DNA from: JAOAPG01 sp963791575
Lineage (GTDB): Bacteria; Acidobacteriota; Terriglobia; Terriglobales; Acidobacteriaceae
Direction of reading: 5' to 3'
DNA length: 64,000 nucleotides
NCBI GenBank assembly: GCA_963791575.1
Contig: CAWBSY010000014.1
Location: forward strand, 96,254-160,253
How positions within the stretch are numbered: position 1 is the stretch's first letter; each line of letters begins with the position of its first letter. A model generated the notes under the pieces. It was not told where the DNA came from, searched no databases, and worked only from the letters and a program-made list of their open reading frames with translations. Shown piece after piece: positions 1-9,997 of this stretch. The position numbers and the translations under genes are program-made.

Positions 1-2713
1 CAGCAGCACGTGTATAAAGAGACTCCGCGGTTCCTCGATCGTAGGGCTCAGCCTTTTTCATCAACTGCAAAGCCTTTTGTGGATCATGATGATTCATGGC
101 CAGGACGGCCTGAATCACGGGCACAGATATAGACTGGACAAACTCGTCATCCGGGCGTTGGGCCGCAGCCTGCGCCAATACCTTGTCACCCTTTGCATCT
201 TCACCGCTCCTCGCATAAACATCAGCAACCGACAGCAATAGAGTGGGACTCTGAGACTTCTTCAGTGCTGCGTCGGCGCCTGCTGTGGCTGCCGAACGAT
301 TCTGTTCCATCGCGTTCGCCATCGCTTCGTTAGCCATCGCAGTTGGGATCGCATCGCTAAGTCCAATGCTCTGCGCCTTATCTCCTAATTGCGAGAACAG
401 CTGCTTGGCGCGTTTTAACTGTCCATGAGCCGCAGCCAGCGATGCGTCGAACTGCAGAAAATCGTACTGCTCTTGAGGATTCGTTTCTGCAAGGGCTCTC
501 TCTTTTACGAATGTCGGCTGGTCCCCTTGTTCGAATGCGATAAAGGCTAACTGCTCGTGAATCAGTCCAGAGCCAGTTTTGCGCTGCAGAGCCTCATTCA
601 GAACGGCCTTGGCTTCATCTAAGCGATTCATCGAAGCGTAGGCCCATGCCGCAATCGAATAGCCGTTAAATGCGTTTGGAATCAGCTTTGTGGCTTCCTG
701 AGCATTTTGCAGCGCTTTGTCGAACTGTCCCATTTGCAGGTATACGACCGATAAATTGATTCTTGGCCTGTTATCTCGCGGGTATGCCTGCTTGTAAAGC
801 TCGTAGGCTTCGATCGATTTCTCAATCTGACCTGTATAAGAGTAGTAGTCGCTGGTGATTGCCAACTTCTCTCTCTCGCTGGCCCGATCCTTCAACTCGA
901 AAGCCTTGCGCATGTAGGGCAGCGACAACTCAAGTTGCCCGAGGTTGTAATACTCAACACCCAATCCCCGGTAAGCCATGGCGAAGTTCGGGTCCAGTTC
1001 AATCGCACGTTTAGTTAGTTCCATCGATCCAAGAAAATCGCCGTTATTATTGCGGGCTGAAGCTTCGCTATCCAGTTTCAACGCCTCGAGCGAAGAAGTC
1101 GTGGCTTCCGCTAACGGAGTGTCGAACTTCTGGATCGACGCAAGCGATTCACCCAGCTTGCTTCGGAGTTTCGTGCTTGCCTGTCCTAATCCGTCGAGAA
1201 CTTTTTCTTTGCTGGCAGATTGAGCTTGCTCCTGACCAATTAACTCGCCGGTCGCGGCATTCATGGCCTCGAGCGTGAGGACGTATTCACTTCCCAGACT
1301 CGCAATGGAGCCATGGACCATGGCCTTCGTCCCGTTACGCTGGCAAATCTCGCGGGCGATTTCCGGCGTAACTCGTGTATCCGGCGGCTTACCCATGAGC
1401 TTCAGAATTCGCGCCACATCCTGGTCAGGCACAAGACTGAGAAAAGGAGACTGCGACAAGCTGACCTGCAGCGCCGTCTTGAGCGTGCCGTCAAAGACTG
1501 CGTCCCCAGTCGTGTTGGTGAAGTCTGCCAATACAATCGAATCTTTTTCGGTCAGAGCCTTAGGCCGGGATCGCCAGTAAAAAATACCGCCGGCAACAAT
1601 GATCACCAAAGCAAGCGCTGCCGCAACGATCAGAAGAGTCTTCGCGCTCTTCTTTGACGGTTCTATTGCGACAGCAACTACAGACGCGGATGCAACTGCA
1701 ACGGCTGAAGGTGCAGATGCCGACGAAGATGATGCTGGCTTCTCGCGTCCCGCCGAGACGGAAGCTGAAACCGAAGAGCCTGCGCTGAGTGGTACGGCTT
1801 GTTCCTCCACTAAGCTAGCAACCGGCGAGCGTCCCGACTCTGTTTCCCGTTTCAATCGCTTCAAGTCTGCCCGCACGTCAGCCGCGGATTGATAGCGAAG
1901 CTCGCGGTCCTTCTCGAGTGCTTTATTGATGATTCTTTCGAGCTCAACTGGGACATCCGGATTCACGCGCACCGGAGGGAGGGGGGCTTTACTCAAAATC
2001 GCCTGGAAGATTAGTGCTGAAGTGTCGCCTCGAAATGGCAACAGGCCCGTCGCCATTTCATACAGCACCGCGCCAAATGAGAATAAATCGGTGCGGGCGT
2101 CGAGTTCCTTGCCCTTTGCCTGCTCCGGCGACATATACGCCACCGTGCCCAGCGTAGAACCCGGACTCGTTAGATGCTCAACGTCCACTCCGGCCGTTGC
2201 CAAAGTCGCATCCGCCGGAGTATGCGCAACTCCACCGGACGAGAGCGCAACTTTAGCCAATCCGAAATCGAGAATCTTGGCGTGCCCACGTTTGGTCACA
2301 AAAATATTTGCTGGCTTTATATCGCGGTGAACAATTCCCTGCGCATGTGCGGCATCCAGCGCATCGGCAATTTCAATCGCGAGGCCGAGGAGGACTTCCG
2401 GTTCCAGCGGCCGTCCGGCAATAAGATGTTTGAGGGTTTCGCCATCGAGGTATTCCATGGCGATGAACGCATGACCGTCCTGCTCGCCAATGTCATAGAT
2501 CGTGCAAATATTCGGATGGTTCAGCGCCGAAGCGGCCTGCGCTTCACGCTGGAAGCGAGCCAGAGACTGGGGATCGCGAGCAACCTCGTCGGGCAGGAAT
2601 TTTAAAGCAACGAAGCGATGCAGGCGGGTGTCTTCTGCTTTATAAACAACACCCATGCCACCGCCGCCGAGCTTCTCGACAATCCGATAATGAGAAACGG
2701 TCTGCCCGATCAT
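1..2713 (-). CDS. Ser/Thr protein kinase with C-terminal TPR repeats (partial, runs off left edge)
   Basis: The frame is open from an ATG at 2713 (GGAAG eight bases upstream) to the window edge. Residues about 8-275 form a Hanks-type kinase: glycine-rich loop EKLGGGGMGVVYKAED, catalytic HRDIKPANIF near residue 128, DFG in KILDFGLAK near 147, and YMSPEQAKG in the activation segment. A low-complexity Ala/Glu linker leads to one membrane segment (about 358-378, LLIVAAALALVIIVAGG). The extracytoplasmic part has a short conserved domain and then many TPR-like helical pairs. This kinase-TM-TPR design is common in Acidobacteria; it probably phosphorylates cytosolic partners in response to an envelope input. 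The C-terminus is missing only because of the window boundary. The substrate cannot be inferred. Confidence 0.93.
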   Translation of the reverse strand, partial: MIGQTVSHYRIVEKLGGGGMGVVYKAEDTRLHRFVALKFLPDEVARDPQSLARFQREAQAASALNHPNICTIYDIGEQDGHAFIAMEYLDGETLKHLIAGRPLEPEVLLGLAIEIADALDAAHAQGIVHRDIKPANIFVTKRGHAKILDFGLAKVALSSGGVAHTPADATLATAGVDVEHLTSPGSTLGTVAYMSPEQAKGKELDARTDLFSFGAVLYEMATGLLPFRGDTSALIFQAILSKAPLPPVRVNPDVPVELERIINKALEKDRELRYQSAADVRADLKRLKRETESGRSPVASLVEEQAVPLSAGSSVSASVSAGREKPASSSSASAPSAVAVASASVVAVAIEPSKKSAKTLLIVAAALALVIIVAGGIFYWRSRPKALTEKDSIVLADFTNTTGDAVFDGTLKTALQVSLSQSPFLSLVPDQDVARILKLMGKPPDTRVTPEIAREICQRNGTKAMVHGSIASLGSEYVLTLEAMNAATGELIGQEQAQSASKEKVLDGLGQASTKLRSKLGESLASIQKFDTPLAEATTSSLEALKLDSEASARNNNGDFLGSMELTKRAIELDPNFAMAYRGLGVEYYNLGQLELSLPYMRKAFELKDRASEREKLAITSDYYSYTGQIEKSIEAYELYKQAYPRDNRPRINLSVVYLQMGQFDKALQNAQEATKLIPNAFNGYSIAAWAYASMNRLDEAKAVLNEALQRKTGSGLIHEQLAFIAFEQGDQPTFVKERALAETNPQEQYDFLQFDASLAAAHGQLKRAKQLFSQLGDKAQSIGLSDAIPTAMANEAMANAMEQNRSAATAGADAALKKSQSPTLLLSVADVYARSGEDAKGDKVLAQAAAQRPDDEFVQSISVPVIQAVLAMNHHDPQKALQLMKKAEPYDRGTAESLYTRAA

Positions 2714-2869
2714 AGTCTTCCGATCACAGCTTGCCGATCCTGTTATTTAGGTTACGAAAACTAACAGACGAGCCCGCGTAAAACGCGGTTAAACGAATGG
2801 AAATATCGTAGCGCCAAATACTAGGCGGTGCTCCGGCGCAAGTCAATCACTTCACAACGATGATTAGGC

Positions 2870-2912
2870 AGGTACAGCCGCCCTCGGCTGTCCAGCCGAG
2901 CAAAGCTCGGCT
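2870..2912. repeat. Two-hairpin palindromic repeat (family A)
   Basis: A hairpin stem close to ACAGCCG/CGGCTGT with CCCT loop is followed by a second palindrome, CCGAGC-AAA-GCTCGG. It lies between the kinase start and the antiporter stop. The same architecture recurs near 26193, 42684, 45934, 62507, 62647 and 63850. Confidence 0.85.
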
Positions 2913-2923
2913 TTTCCCCACGC

Positions 2924-4360
2924 TCACCGCGTCGCGTGTAAATGCTCTTGCAACCAACTTTCAATGTGCAGCTTACGCACACTTATCGGCTGATTCCCAT
3001 ACCAAAGAACGAACGCTCCAAACGCCAGCATCACCAGCAGCGCCGCATTCATCACCCACCTTCTCCGGTGGGTGGTTCGCACCGCAGCTGCTGGCATGGC
3101 GACCACATCTGCTGAACTCTCTTCCTCAGCAATTGCGGGCTCGGACGATGCAACGGTCGCCGCGGAAGGCCGTCGTGCTCTCCAACTTCCAAACACCAGC
3201 AAAAGATTAGTCGCCAGGATCGCCGCGAACGCGAGTCCTGGGAAAAACGCGAGTTCCTTGCTGCGCGCTTCCGTTACCTGTATCGCCAGGACTACCGTGA
3301 TCAATCCTCGTGGCAGCATCCACAAAATCGCTTCTTGCCCGTGAGCGCCAATTCCTTTCCACGACCAGCGGCTGGCTTGAATCGCCAGCCAACGCGCTAT
3401 GAATAACGCGCCGAGCGTACCCGCCACAAGTAAGGGGTGTTGTCGAAAAACGCCCAGTTGTGCAACCGCTCCAATCAATACAAAAAAGAATGTGCGGACC
3501 AGAAAGGCGAGCTCTGAGTGGAAAGTCAGCAACGCTTGCTGGGACTCCGCCAGGACAGTAATCGGTCCCGTCAACCCCAGTCCTGCGTCGATGCCCGGGA
3601 AATTCGAAATCGTAAGACCGAAACCTAGCACTGCAATCAACCCATTCGCACCCAGTGCTTCCATCCCCGCATACAACACCAGCACCATGGAAAATGTAAG
3701 CACCTGCCAGAATCGTTGCTCGGAAAGTACATGCAGCAGTCGCGACCATAAAATTCCAGCCGCGACCGCGAACACTAAAGCGAGTCCAACCTGCACGAAG
3801 AATTTCTGAATTAGTCCTGACAACAACGGCCCGGAGTGGCTTCCCACTCCAAGCAGCAAGCCGACAGTCAGCACTGCGAGCACGTCTCCCCAGGACGCTT
3901 CCAGCATCAACGTCGCTTTGACTGGTTCTTCCGCCTCCATTTGCTGCAAAACAGGCAGAACGACTGTGCTGCTTGTACATCCCAAAGCCGCCCCAATCAG
4001 CAATCCGTCCGTCAAAGAGAGATGCAGCCCCTTTACGATAATCAACGCGACTAGCCCTGCGCTGAATGCATAGGCCAGACAAGCCAGTAGAAGTCCGCCA
4101 GGAAAATGCCGAAGAGTGTTGCGCAGATTAAGCTCGAGTCCACCTTCGAACAGCACCAAAATGATGGCAAGCGTTCCCAGCAGATTCGTAGTCCTGACAA
4201 GTTTTTCCGGATGAAAAAGCCCGAGCCCCGGCCCAAGCAGAACGCCTAATCCCATGAGCAAGACAACATCAGGAATGCGCGTGACCTTAAAAATGCGATT
4301 GGCGAGGAAGGCGATTACCAGAAGTCCGCCGACTAATCCGAGACTCAACGCCGAAGACAT
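2924..4360 (-). CDS. Monovalent cation:proton antiporter (CPA family)
   Basis: About 478 residues. The start ATG at 4360 (MSSALSLGLVG) is preferred over an upstream in-frame codon at 4396 because GAAAGAGAG lies just before it. About twelve hydrophobic segments run through the first 400 residues, with motifs typical of sodium/proton or Kef-type exchangers: RIPDVVLLMGLGVLLGPGLG early, LGCTSSTVVLPVL mid-protein, and a conserved MLPRGLITVVLAI late. It should exchange Na+ or K+ for H+ at the inner membrane. A hydrophilic stretch and one extra hydrophobic segment (WVMNAALLVMLAFGAFVLW) form an atypical C-terminus in place of a TrkA-N domain. Ion specificity is not readable from the sequence. It is divergent from the next gene and appears to stand alone. 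Confidence 0.88.
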   Translation of the reverse strand: MSSALSLGLVGGLLVIAFLANRIFKVTRIPDVVLLMGLGVLLGPGLGLFHPEKLVRTTNLLGTLAIILVLFEGGLELNLRNTLRHFPGGLLLACLAYAFSAGLVALIIVKGLHLSLTDGLLIGAALGCTSSTVVLPVLQQMEAEEPVKATLMLEASWGDVLAVLTVGLLLGVGSHSGPLLSGLIQKFFVQVGLALVFAVAAGILWSRLLHVLSEQRFWQVLTFSMVLVLYAGMEALGANGLIAVLGFGLTISNFPGIDAGLGLTGPITVLAESQQALLTFHSELAFLVRTFFFVLIGAVAQLGVFRQHPLLVAGTLGALFIARWLAIQASRWSWKGIGAHGQEAILWMLPRGLITVVLAIQVTEARSKELAFFPGLAFAAILATNLLLVFGSWRARRPSAATVASSEPAIAEEESSADVVAMPAAAVRTTHRRRWVMNAALLVMLAFGAFVLWYGNQPISVRKLHIESWLQEHLHATR

Positions 4361-4466
4361 GAGCTCTCTTTCTAACAGAAGTGACTTCTGACACAACCAA
4401 CGACGCCGAGAATTCTTTTCATCCTATCGCGTGCTACTCTCGTCTATTTACGAGAAACGTTTCGGC

Positions 4467-5303
4467 ATGCCCTACTCATTTCTTTCGATTTTGTTCAGCC
4501 TCGGCGCTGTCGTGACTTGGGGCGTCGCTGATTTCACGGGCGGATACGCCTCCCAGCGTGCCAATGCCTACCTGGTCGCAATGATCGCCCATGCTAGCGC
4601 TATGATTTTGGTGATCACCTTGGCTTTCTCTACCCACGCGGCTTTTCCTTCGCGCGCGAGTGTAGCTTGGTCGCTTGCGGCTGGACTATCTGGCGGGGCC
4701 GCGCTGGCCTTTTTTTATCGTGCGCTTGCTACCGGAAAAATGGGATTGACGGCACCGGTGTCGGCGGTACTTGGCGCAGCCATTCCAACCGCGTTCACCA
4801 TAGCAACCGAAGGCGCACCTGGAATCTTGCGAATTGCGGGATTCATCTTGGCCGCAACTGGCATATGGCTGATCTCGCGCACGCAAGACAACGCCCGGCC
4901 CGATGGAATCGGTTTGGCCGTACTCGCTGGAATCGGATTTGCCGGATTCTTTCTTTGCACCAAGCAGGCGGGAAATGCCTCGTCATTTTGGATTGCCGCA
5001 TTCGCCAAAGCAGCATCTCTTGGACTAACCATTCCCATAGTTCTGCTCGGGCGCAGCTTCCGCAATGTCCACCGTCCGAGCGCGAGCCTCGCAGTGTTAG
5101 CGGGATGCCTCGACGTGACCGGCAGCGTGCTTTTTATCCGTGCAAGTCAAACCGGCCGATTGGATACGGCAGTCGTGCTGAGCTCATTGTATCCGGTAGT
5201 GACGGTGTTGTTGGCGAAAATAATCTTGAAAGAACATTTCACCCGCTGGAAAGCCATAGGAATGGTAGCCGCGTTGTTGGCAGTACCCATGATCGCAATG
5301 TAG
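4467..5303 (+). CDS. EamA/DMT-family transporter
   Basis: The likely start is ATG 4467 (MPYSFLSILFSLGAVVTWG); a GTG at 4431 extends the frame by 12 residues of non-membrane character. Ten hydrophobic segments are arranged as two EamA halves. The second half ends with the typical LSSLYPVVTVLLAKIILKEHF and a final membrane helix. Members of this drug/metabolite transporter superfamily export small metabolites or amino acids across the inner membrane; the substrate is unknown here. No downstream partner is evident, since the next gene is separated by a palindromic repeat. Confidence 0.88.
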   Translation: MPYSFLSILFSLGAVVTWGVADFTGGYASQRANAYLVAMIAHASAMILVITLAFSTHAAFPSRASVAWSLAAGLSGGAALAFFYRALATGKMGLTAPVSAVLGAAIPTAFTIATEGAPGILRIAGFILAATGIWLISRTQDNARPDGIGLAVLAGIGFAGFFLCTKQAGNASSFWIAAFAKAASLGLTIPIVLLGRSFRNVHRPSASLAVLAGCLDVTGSVLFIRASQTGRLDTAVVLSSLYPVVTVLLAKIILKEHFTRWKAIGMVAALLAVPMIAM

Positions 5304-5314
5304 ACAAAGGCCCA

Positions 5315-5340
5315 TGTAGGGACGGGCGCCTCGTCCGTCC
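5315..5340. repeat. Palindromic repeat (family B, GTAG + CG-rich hairpin)
   Basis: GTAG is followed by an imperfect hairpin GGACGG...CCGTCC with a CCT-containing loop. It has the same layout as the repeats at 29615, 35403 and 61100, with a different stem sequence from family A. Confidence 0.7.
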
Positions 5341-5453
5341 AGGCCGCGTATTGCTCGGCATGCTTTTGCTTTAGACTTTTGCGAGATGTATCCGCGATCT
5401 CCGCGTGATCCCCGGCTAGCCTTTGTCCCTTCCAATTCTGCTAACATCCGCTC

Positions 5454-6342
5454 GTGGCCCTCGTCGAAATTCGCAATCTCACGAAAGTTTTCCCGCTCGG
5501 AGAGTCTATCTTCGGCGGCGGCGCGAAGGGAGAAGTCCGCGCCGTCGACGACGTTTCACTCGACATCGCTGCAGGTGAAACTCTCGGCCTCGTTGGCGAA
5601 TCTGGATCAGGCAAGAGCACCCTGGGACGTTTGGTCCTTCGCTTAATCGAACCAACTTCCGGAAGCGTTCGTTTCGCTGGACGCGACTTGCTCGCTGCGA
5701 GTCACAGCGAAATGCGAAGACTCCGCCGCGACATGCAAATCATCTTTCAAGATCCATTCGGATCGCTCGATCCTCGTATGCGTGTAGAAGATCTGATCGC
5801 CGAGCCGCTTGTAATACATAGCGAAATCACTGCGGGTGCCCCGTCCTATCGCGAAGCGAAGGGCGGGAGTGGTGAATCAGCGGGTGCCCCATCTTTCGCG
5901 GTTTTTGCGAAAGGTGGGACGCGAGAGCACATCCTCTCGCCGTACCCGTGTCGCTGAACTTCTCCGCGCCGTCGGACTCGACGAATCCGCGATGCGCCGC
6001 TTTCCTCACGAATTCAGCGGAGGACAACGCCAGCGCATCGTGATCGCGCGCGCATTGGCGTTACGCCCAAAATTCATCGTCGGAGACGAACCCGTATCAG
6101 CTCTCGATGTAAGCGTAGGGGCACAGATCGTCAACCTGCTGGCGAAATTGCAGCGCGAATTCGGATTGACCTATCTGTTCATCTCGCACTCCATGCCCGT
6201 CGTGAGATATCTGGCAAATAGAATCGCAGTGATGTACCGCGGAAAGATCGTAGAAGTGGGAGATACAGAAAAGATGACCGAGCGACCGGAGCATCCGTAC
6301 ACGAAAAAGCTGCTGCAAGCTACTCCGGAAGTCTTAGCCTAA
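5454..6342 (+). pseudogene. Oligopeptide/dipeptide ABC transporter ATP-binding protein (OppF/DppF-like), interrupted
   Basis: From GTG 5454 one frame encodes Walker A GESGSGKST (residues 48-56) and the Q-loop IIFQDPFGSLDPRMRV, then runs into repeats and stops at 5957. The continuation lies in another frame from about 5940: RVAELLRAVGLDES, signature FSGGQRQR, Walker B FIVGDEPVSALD, H-loop ISHS, ending at 6342. Normal family members have only a short linker between these parts. Here about 100 bases of palindromic repeat (5832-5930) are inserted and the frame changes. Without re-initiation no complete nucleotide-binding domain can be made. No permease or binding-protein genes are adjacent, so it is an orphan. 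A consensus error could explain the frame change but not the inserted repeats. Confidence 0.8.
5832..5930. repeat. Tandem pair of GGGTGCCCC-type palindromic repeats inside the ABC ATPase gene
   Basis: Two units start at 5832 and 5880, each opening GCGGGTGCCCC followed by a hairpin; in the second unit TTTCGC pairs with GCGAAA. A related unit lies at about 52169, and the left flank of the RAYT element starts CGGGTGCCCCAGG near 50212. Their presence inside a reading frame marks insertion after the gene arose. Confidence 0.75.
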
Positions 6343-6382
6343 GCACGTTCGCCCGATTCACGCTCAGCATTTGTGAGCACAT

Positions 6383-7222
6383 TCATTTCCCTGTGATTTG
6401 ACTTATCGGCAGCAGAGCGTTCATCGATCCAGACCGAAATCCTTCCAGATCCAGAGTGACGAACTTGAAACCCAGTCCCTTGAAGATGCGGCTAAACTCC
6501 GCAGCCATCTCCGTGCTGAGCGCTCGCGACAGTTCTTCTTGAGCAATTTCAATGCGCACGATTTCGCCGTGATGACGTACACGAAACTGCACAAATCCCA
6601 AAGCTCGCAAGGCATCCTCACCTTGTTCAACAACGCTCAAGGCCTCGCGAGTCACGGGCCGACCGTATTCGATACGAGAGGACAAACACGCCGACGCTGG
6701 CTTATCCCAGACTTGCAGCCCCGCATTGCGAGCGAGTTCGCGAATATCCTGCTTCGTCAATCCAGCGTCGAGCAGAGGAGCGGCTACATGATGGTTCTTG
6801 GCTGCACGTTGCCCGGGGCGGAAGTCGCCCTGATCATCAACATTCACACCATACGCAATCGATTCAAAGCCATTGTGAACGCGGTATGTTTCCATCACGG
6901 TAAATAGCTCGTCTTTGCAATGAAAGCAGCGCGTGGAGTCATTGCGGACATATTCCGGACGCTCCATCTCGCTGGTCGAGATCACCTGGAGCGGAATTTC
7001 CTGCGACTGCGCGAACGCGATTGCGTCCGCTAAATGGGTGCGGGCCAAGCTCGGAGAATCCGCAATAACCGCGAGCATGGCGTCGCCTAAAACACAGTGC
7101 GCCATCCATGCGAGAAATGCGGAATCCACTCCTCCCGAGTACGCAACCAGAGTGCGCCCCAAGGCGCGCAGACGATCCTCTAAAGCGGATTGTTTGGCAA
7201 TCAGATCGACCGCGACAGGCAT
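6383..7222 (-). CDS. larE: ATP-dependent sacrificial sulfur transferase LarE-like
   Basis: 279 residues, full length for the family. The N-terminal PP-loop VAYSGGVDSAFLAWMA (about residues 26-41) binds ATP. DSTRCFHCKDELF and DKPASACLSSRIEYGRPVT are LarE hallmarks; in characterised LarE the cysteine of the ACLSSR segment supplies sulfur or helps hold a cluster. Family role: converts nicotinic acid adenine dinucleotide-derived intermediates into the thiocarboxylated precursor of the nickel-pincer cofactor, used by lactate racemase and related LarA enzymes. No larB, larC or larA is in this window, so the target enzyme must be elsewhere or the protein may serve another sulfur transfer. Confidence 0.88.
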   Translation of the reverse strand: MPVAVDLIAKQSALEDRLRALGRTLVAYSGGVDSAFLAWMAHCVLGDAMLAVIADSPSLARTHLADAIAFAQSQEIPLQVISTSEMERPEYVRNDSTRCFHCKDELFTVMETYRVHNGFESIAYGVNVDDQGDFRPGQRAAKNHHVAAPLLDAGLTKQDIRELARNAGLQVWDKPASACLSSRIEYGRPVTREALSVVEQGEDALRALGFVQFRVRHHGEIVRIEIAQEELSRALSTEMAAEFSRIFKGLGFKFVTLDLEGFRSGSMNALLPISQITGK

Positions 7223-7299
7223 AGAAGAATCTTAATCCGTCTGCAAGCTTATCGGAAGCTTAGGTGAGAATTCCCCGCAAAAGGATGCACAAATTCCAC

Positions 7300-9801
7300 T
7301 CAGAACAAGCGTTCCTGCCGCCGCAAATTGCCGAAGGCTCCAATATTGGCCAGCGCAAAAGTAAAGCGATATTGATTTTCGTTGCGAACCGATCCCAGCG
7401 AAAACCTGCGATATTCGATATTGAATCCGCAACAATCCCAGTTATACGCTACCTGCGCTGACGCGTATTGCAGAAAATTGAGAGTGGCATCGAAACCAAT
7501 ATTAGTGGCTGCGCTAAAGCCACGCTTTCCCTGGTTTCCATAGCCTACTAGCACCCGGAATTGATTGAACGTCGGTACGGAAGATAAGGCAGCCTGCACC
7601 GGTACAGGCGCGGATGGCAGCGTCTCTTCAGGCACATGCAGAAAAGCGTCTCCGCCGCCTATGGTGAAAGAACCTACTCGATGATTAAGCAGCGCCATGC
7701 TGCTATTCACCCGGCCGCTCCAAAAGTCATAGTCCACATCCCATTCCAAATTCGTCTGAGCTGAGGCTTGGACGTTCAAGCGAGAGATCAGCGGCGAAAG
7801 ATGGCGCGTCTGAGTAAGAAATGCGATGCCTGTGAGATCTTCGGTCGTACTAAAGACATTCAATCTGCCGGGCACAAGTGCGCCTCCGAATGTCGGATCA
7901 ATAAAATACTTCTGCGCGAGCTCCCAGGTGACAACCTCCCTTACTGCTGGTTGAGGTGCGCAGCTAGGCCCTCTAGGCAGCTGTCGTTCCCACGGGACGG
8001 GATTCGATGGGGGTGCTCCTCCGACCATAAGAAGCGGCATACCCGCCTTGCCGCAATTTTTCGGCTCCTCGTTCGGCTCTTCGGACGATGTCCGTTTGGA
8101 ATACAGCCGATTTACCACTGAATATTCAACTTCGTTCGTGTCGCTAAGAATATCCCGCTCATCGAAACGCAGAATGTTGGCAAAGTTACTGACTCCGTTC
8201 ACGTAGTTGTAGACAATGCGAGGCTCAACTACATGCTTCCACCTACGTCCCATGAATTCACGGTCAAAGACCCGGCTAACCGCGGGAAGACGAAGGTCAA
8301 AAGAAGTCTGCAGGACTTTGCGCGTAATGACACTCGATCTAGCAACTCCCACTTCCCCAAAACCGCTAGGAATGAGCTGTTGTGTGTACAGAGTGTCGCG
8401 CACCGAAAGGTCCGAACGCAGAGACCACCCGTGCAAAACAAGTGGCAAAGACAAACTAGGATACAGATCGAAACGGCCCACCAGAGGCGCGGTACTGAAA
8501 GCGGGCAAGCCGTTCAACGCAGGATCACTCCGTGATAAGCCATCGACTGCGGCGTCATAGGACCAATAAAACGGCGACTTGCCAATCTGGCGGTCAACGC
8601 TGGAAGACTCCAGACTTGGAGCATGCAGAATGTTGATCACTTTTGCGGGTGTCGTGTCCGTTTCATAGTCCTGATAGCGCTGGGTTGATGCATTGTAAAA
8701 AAATCCGTTAGTGGCGTTGGAAAGAAAAGCCAACGACTTCACTTCGGAGTTTACCGCCTGTGTGAATACGTCGCTAAACGCAAGACGGAATACATAGGAA
8801 CTGAGGTAGTCGATGTTAGCGACCGCTCGAAAATGACGCGCGAATGTACCCTCGCCATCCAGTCGTACATCCGCTCCTCCCTGATAATTGGCCCCAGTGC
8901 GGCGATCGAGGACGCTATAAAAGTTGAAGTTAACAAACGACGTATCACTAGGCCGCACTCGAAAATCTCCATCTGGAGCCCATCCGCGTTGAGAAAAATA
9001 CTCAGAGCCCACTAGCAGATCCATGCTGCGGTTGATAGCCCAGAAGACGGATTCTCCCGCCGTATAACCTTTCGTTGAAGAGCGTCCGATGTTCGGGATG
9101 AGGAACCCAGACTGCCGCGGCTGCCGTTGAATAGGATGAGTGGCAAAAGGAAAGAAAAAAATCGGGACGCCTTCGAGACGAAAAATGCTTTTATAAATCT
9201 TGGCATTGCCGCCGACCTCTACATCCATTTTTCCGGCGTAGAACTGCCATTTAGGACGGGGCAGTTCGCACGTAGTAATTGTGCCGTCGTATACGAGGTA
9301 ATGATCGGGGCCGGTTTTCACGACCGATTTGCCACTGAATGCGAAAGGATTCGGCGAGGTCAGAACCATCCTCGATCCTTTAAGCCGGAACCCTGTAGTG
9401 CCGGTCACGTTTTCAAAGCGGCCAGTTTCCAGACGAATGTTATATGTACCGTGTGTGGCTTGGATGTGCTCATCGTTAGGACCACCATCAAGAACTACGT
9501 GACCATCTTCAGTCGAATCCCCCGTTTCAGAATTGTAGGTAACTTCGTCGGCGCGAAGGATGTACCCTTCGTAGTGGATCTCGGCTTTTCCATGCAGCTT
9601 GAAAACTGGCCCGACTTTTTCTTGTTCGACTGCTTTGATGATCACGTCCTCCTGGTTCAGCACAGCAGGAGCGTTAGGCAGAATTTGTGATGAGTTTTGC
9701 TGGTTATTTGAGGCAAGCAACTGGCTGGTAACTAGTGAATGCGTGACCAACAGATGACAAGCGACCGTCAGCGTGATAATTAATCCTGTGCGGGATGTCA
9801 T
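7300..9801 (-). CDS. lptD: LPS-assembly protein LptD (OstA/Imp)
   Basis: The preferred start, ATG 9801 (MTSRTGLIITLTVACHLLV), gives a signal peptide; the frame extends to 9906 with an implausible N-terminus. After cleavage, an OstA/LptA-like beta-jellyroll (KLHGKAEIHYEGYILRADEV) is followed by the LptD region GVPIFFFPFATHPIQRQPRQ and a long beta-rich barrel. The last residue is Phe, as in many outer membrane proteins. The product inserts lipopolysaccharide into the outer leaflet with LptE, so the organism is diderm with an LPS-type surface. Length (about 833 residues) is normal for the family. It is the first gene leftward from a divergent intergenic region shared with the RDD gene. Confidence 0.9.
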   Translation of the reverse strand: MTSRTGLIITLTVACHLLVTHSLVTSQLLASNNQQNSSQILPNAPAVLNQEDVIIKAVEQEKVGPVFKLHGKAEIHYEGYILRADEVTYNSETGDSTEDGHVVLDGGPNDEHIQATHGTYNIRLETGRFENVTGTTGFRLKGSRMVLTSPNPFAFSGKSVVKTGPDHYLVYDGTITTCELPRPKWQFYAGKMDVEVGGNAKIYKSIFRLEGVPIFFFPFATHPIQRQPRQSGFLIPNIGRSSTKGYTAGESVFWAINRSMDLLVGSEYFSQRGWAPDGDFRVRPSDTSFVNFNFYSVLDRRTGANYQGGADVRLDGEGTFARHFRAVANIDYLSSYVFRLAFSDVFTQAVNSEVKSLAFLSNATNGFFYNASTQRYQDYETDTTPAKVINILHAPSLESSSVDRQIGKSPFYWSYDAAVDGLSRSDPALNGLPAFSTAPLVGRFDLYPSLSLPLVLHGWSLRSDLSVRDTLYTQQLIPSGFGEVGVARSSVITRKVLQTSFDLRLPAVSRVFDREFMGRRWKHVVEPRIVYNYVNGVSNFANILRFDERDILSDTNEVEYSVVNRLYSKRTSSEEPNEEPKNCGKAGMPLLMVGGAPPSNPVPWERQLPRGPSCAPQPAVREVVTWELAQKYFIDPTFGGALVPGRLNVFSTTEDLTGIAFLTQTRHLSPLISRLNVQASAQTNLEWDVDYDFWSGRVNSSMALLNHRVGSFTIGGGDAFLHVPEETLPSAPVPVQAALSSVPTFNQFRVLVGYGNQGKRGFSAATNIGFDATLNFLQYASAQVAYNWDCCGFNIEYRRFSLGSVRNENQYRFTFALANIGAFGNLRRQERLF

Positions 9802-9997
9802 CGGAAGCGCACGAACTCTCCGGATCGCAGCCGTGCCAAAGTTAAGCGTGAACTTAGCATGACGCTGATCCGGCTGGCAACGTTCGTAGGTAGATCGATG
9901 CCGCAATCCGTTGCTTCAGTTGGGTTAATAGACATAACTAATCCGGCGCATGCAGGTGATATATCGCAACGCTCGTTTGACGTGAAGTTGTTTTCCT

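Noticed and set aside
978..2605. Several plus-strand frames opposite the kinase gene
   Set aside because: Shadows of the kinase-TPR frame; no start signals.
3207..4082. 291-aa minus-strand frame within the antiporter
   Set aside because: Overlaps the clear antiporter frame throughout; Arg/Cys-rich composition and no family features.
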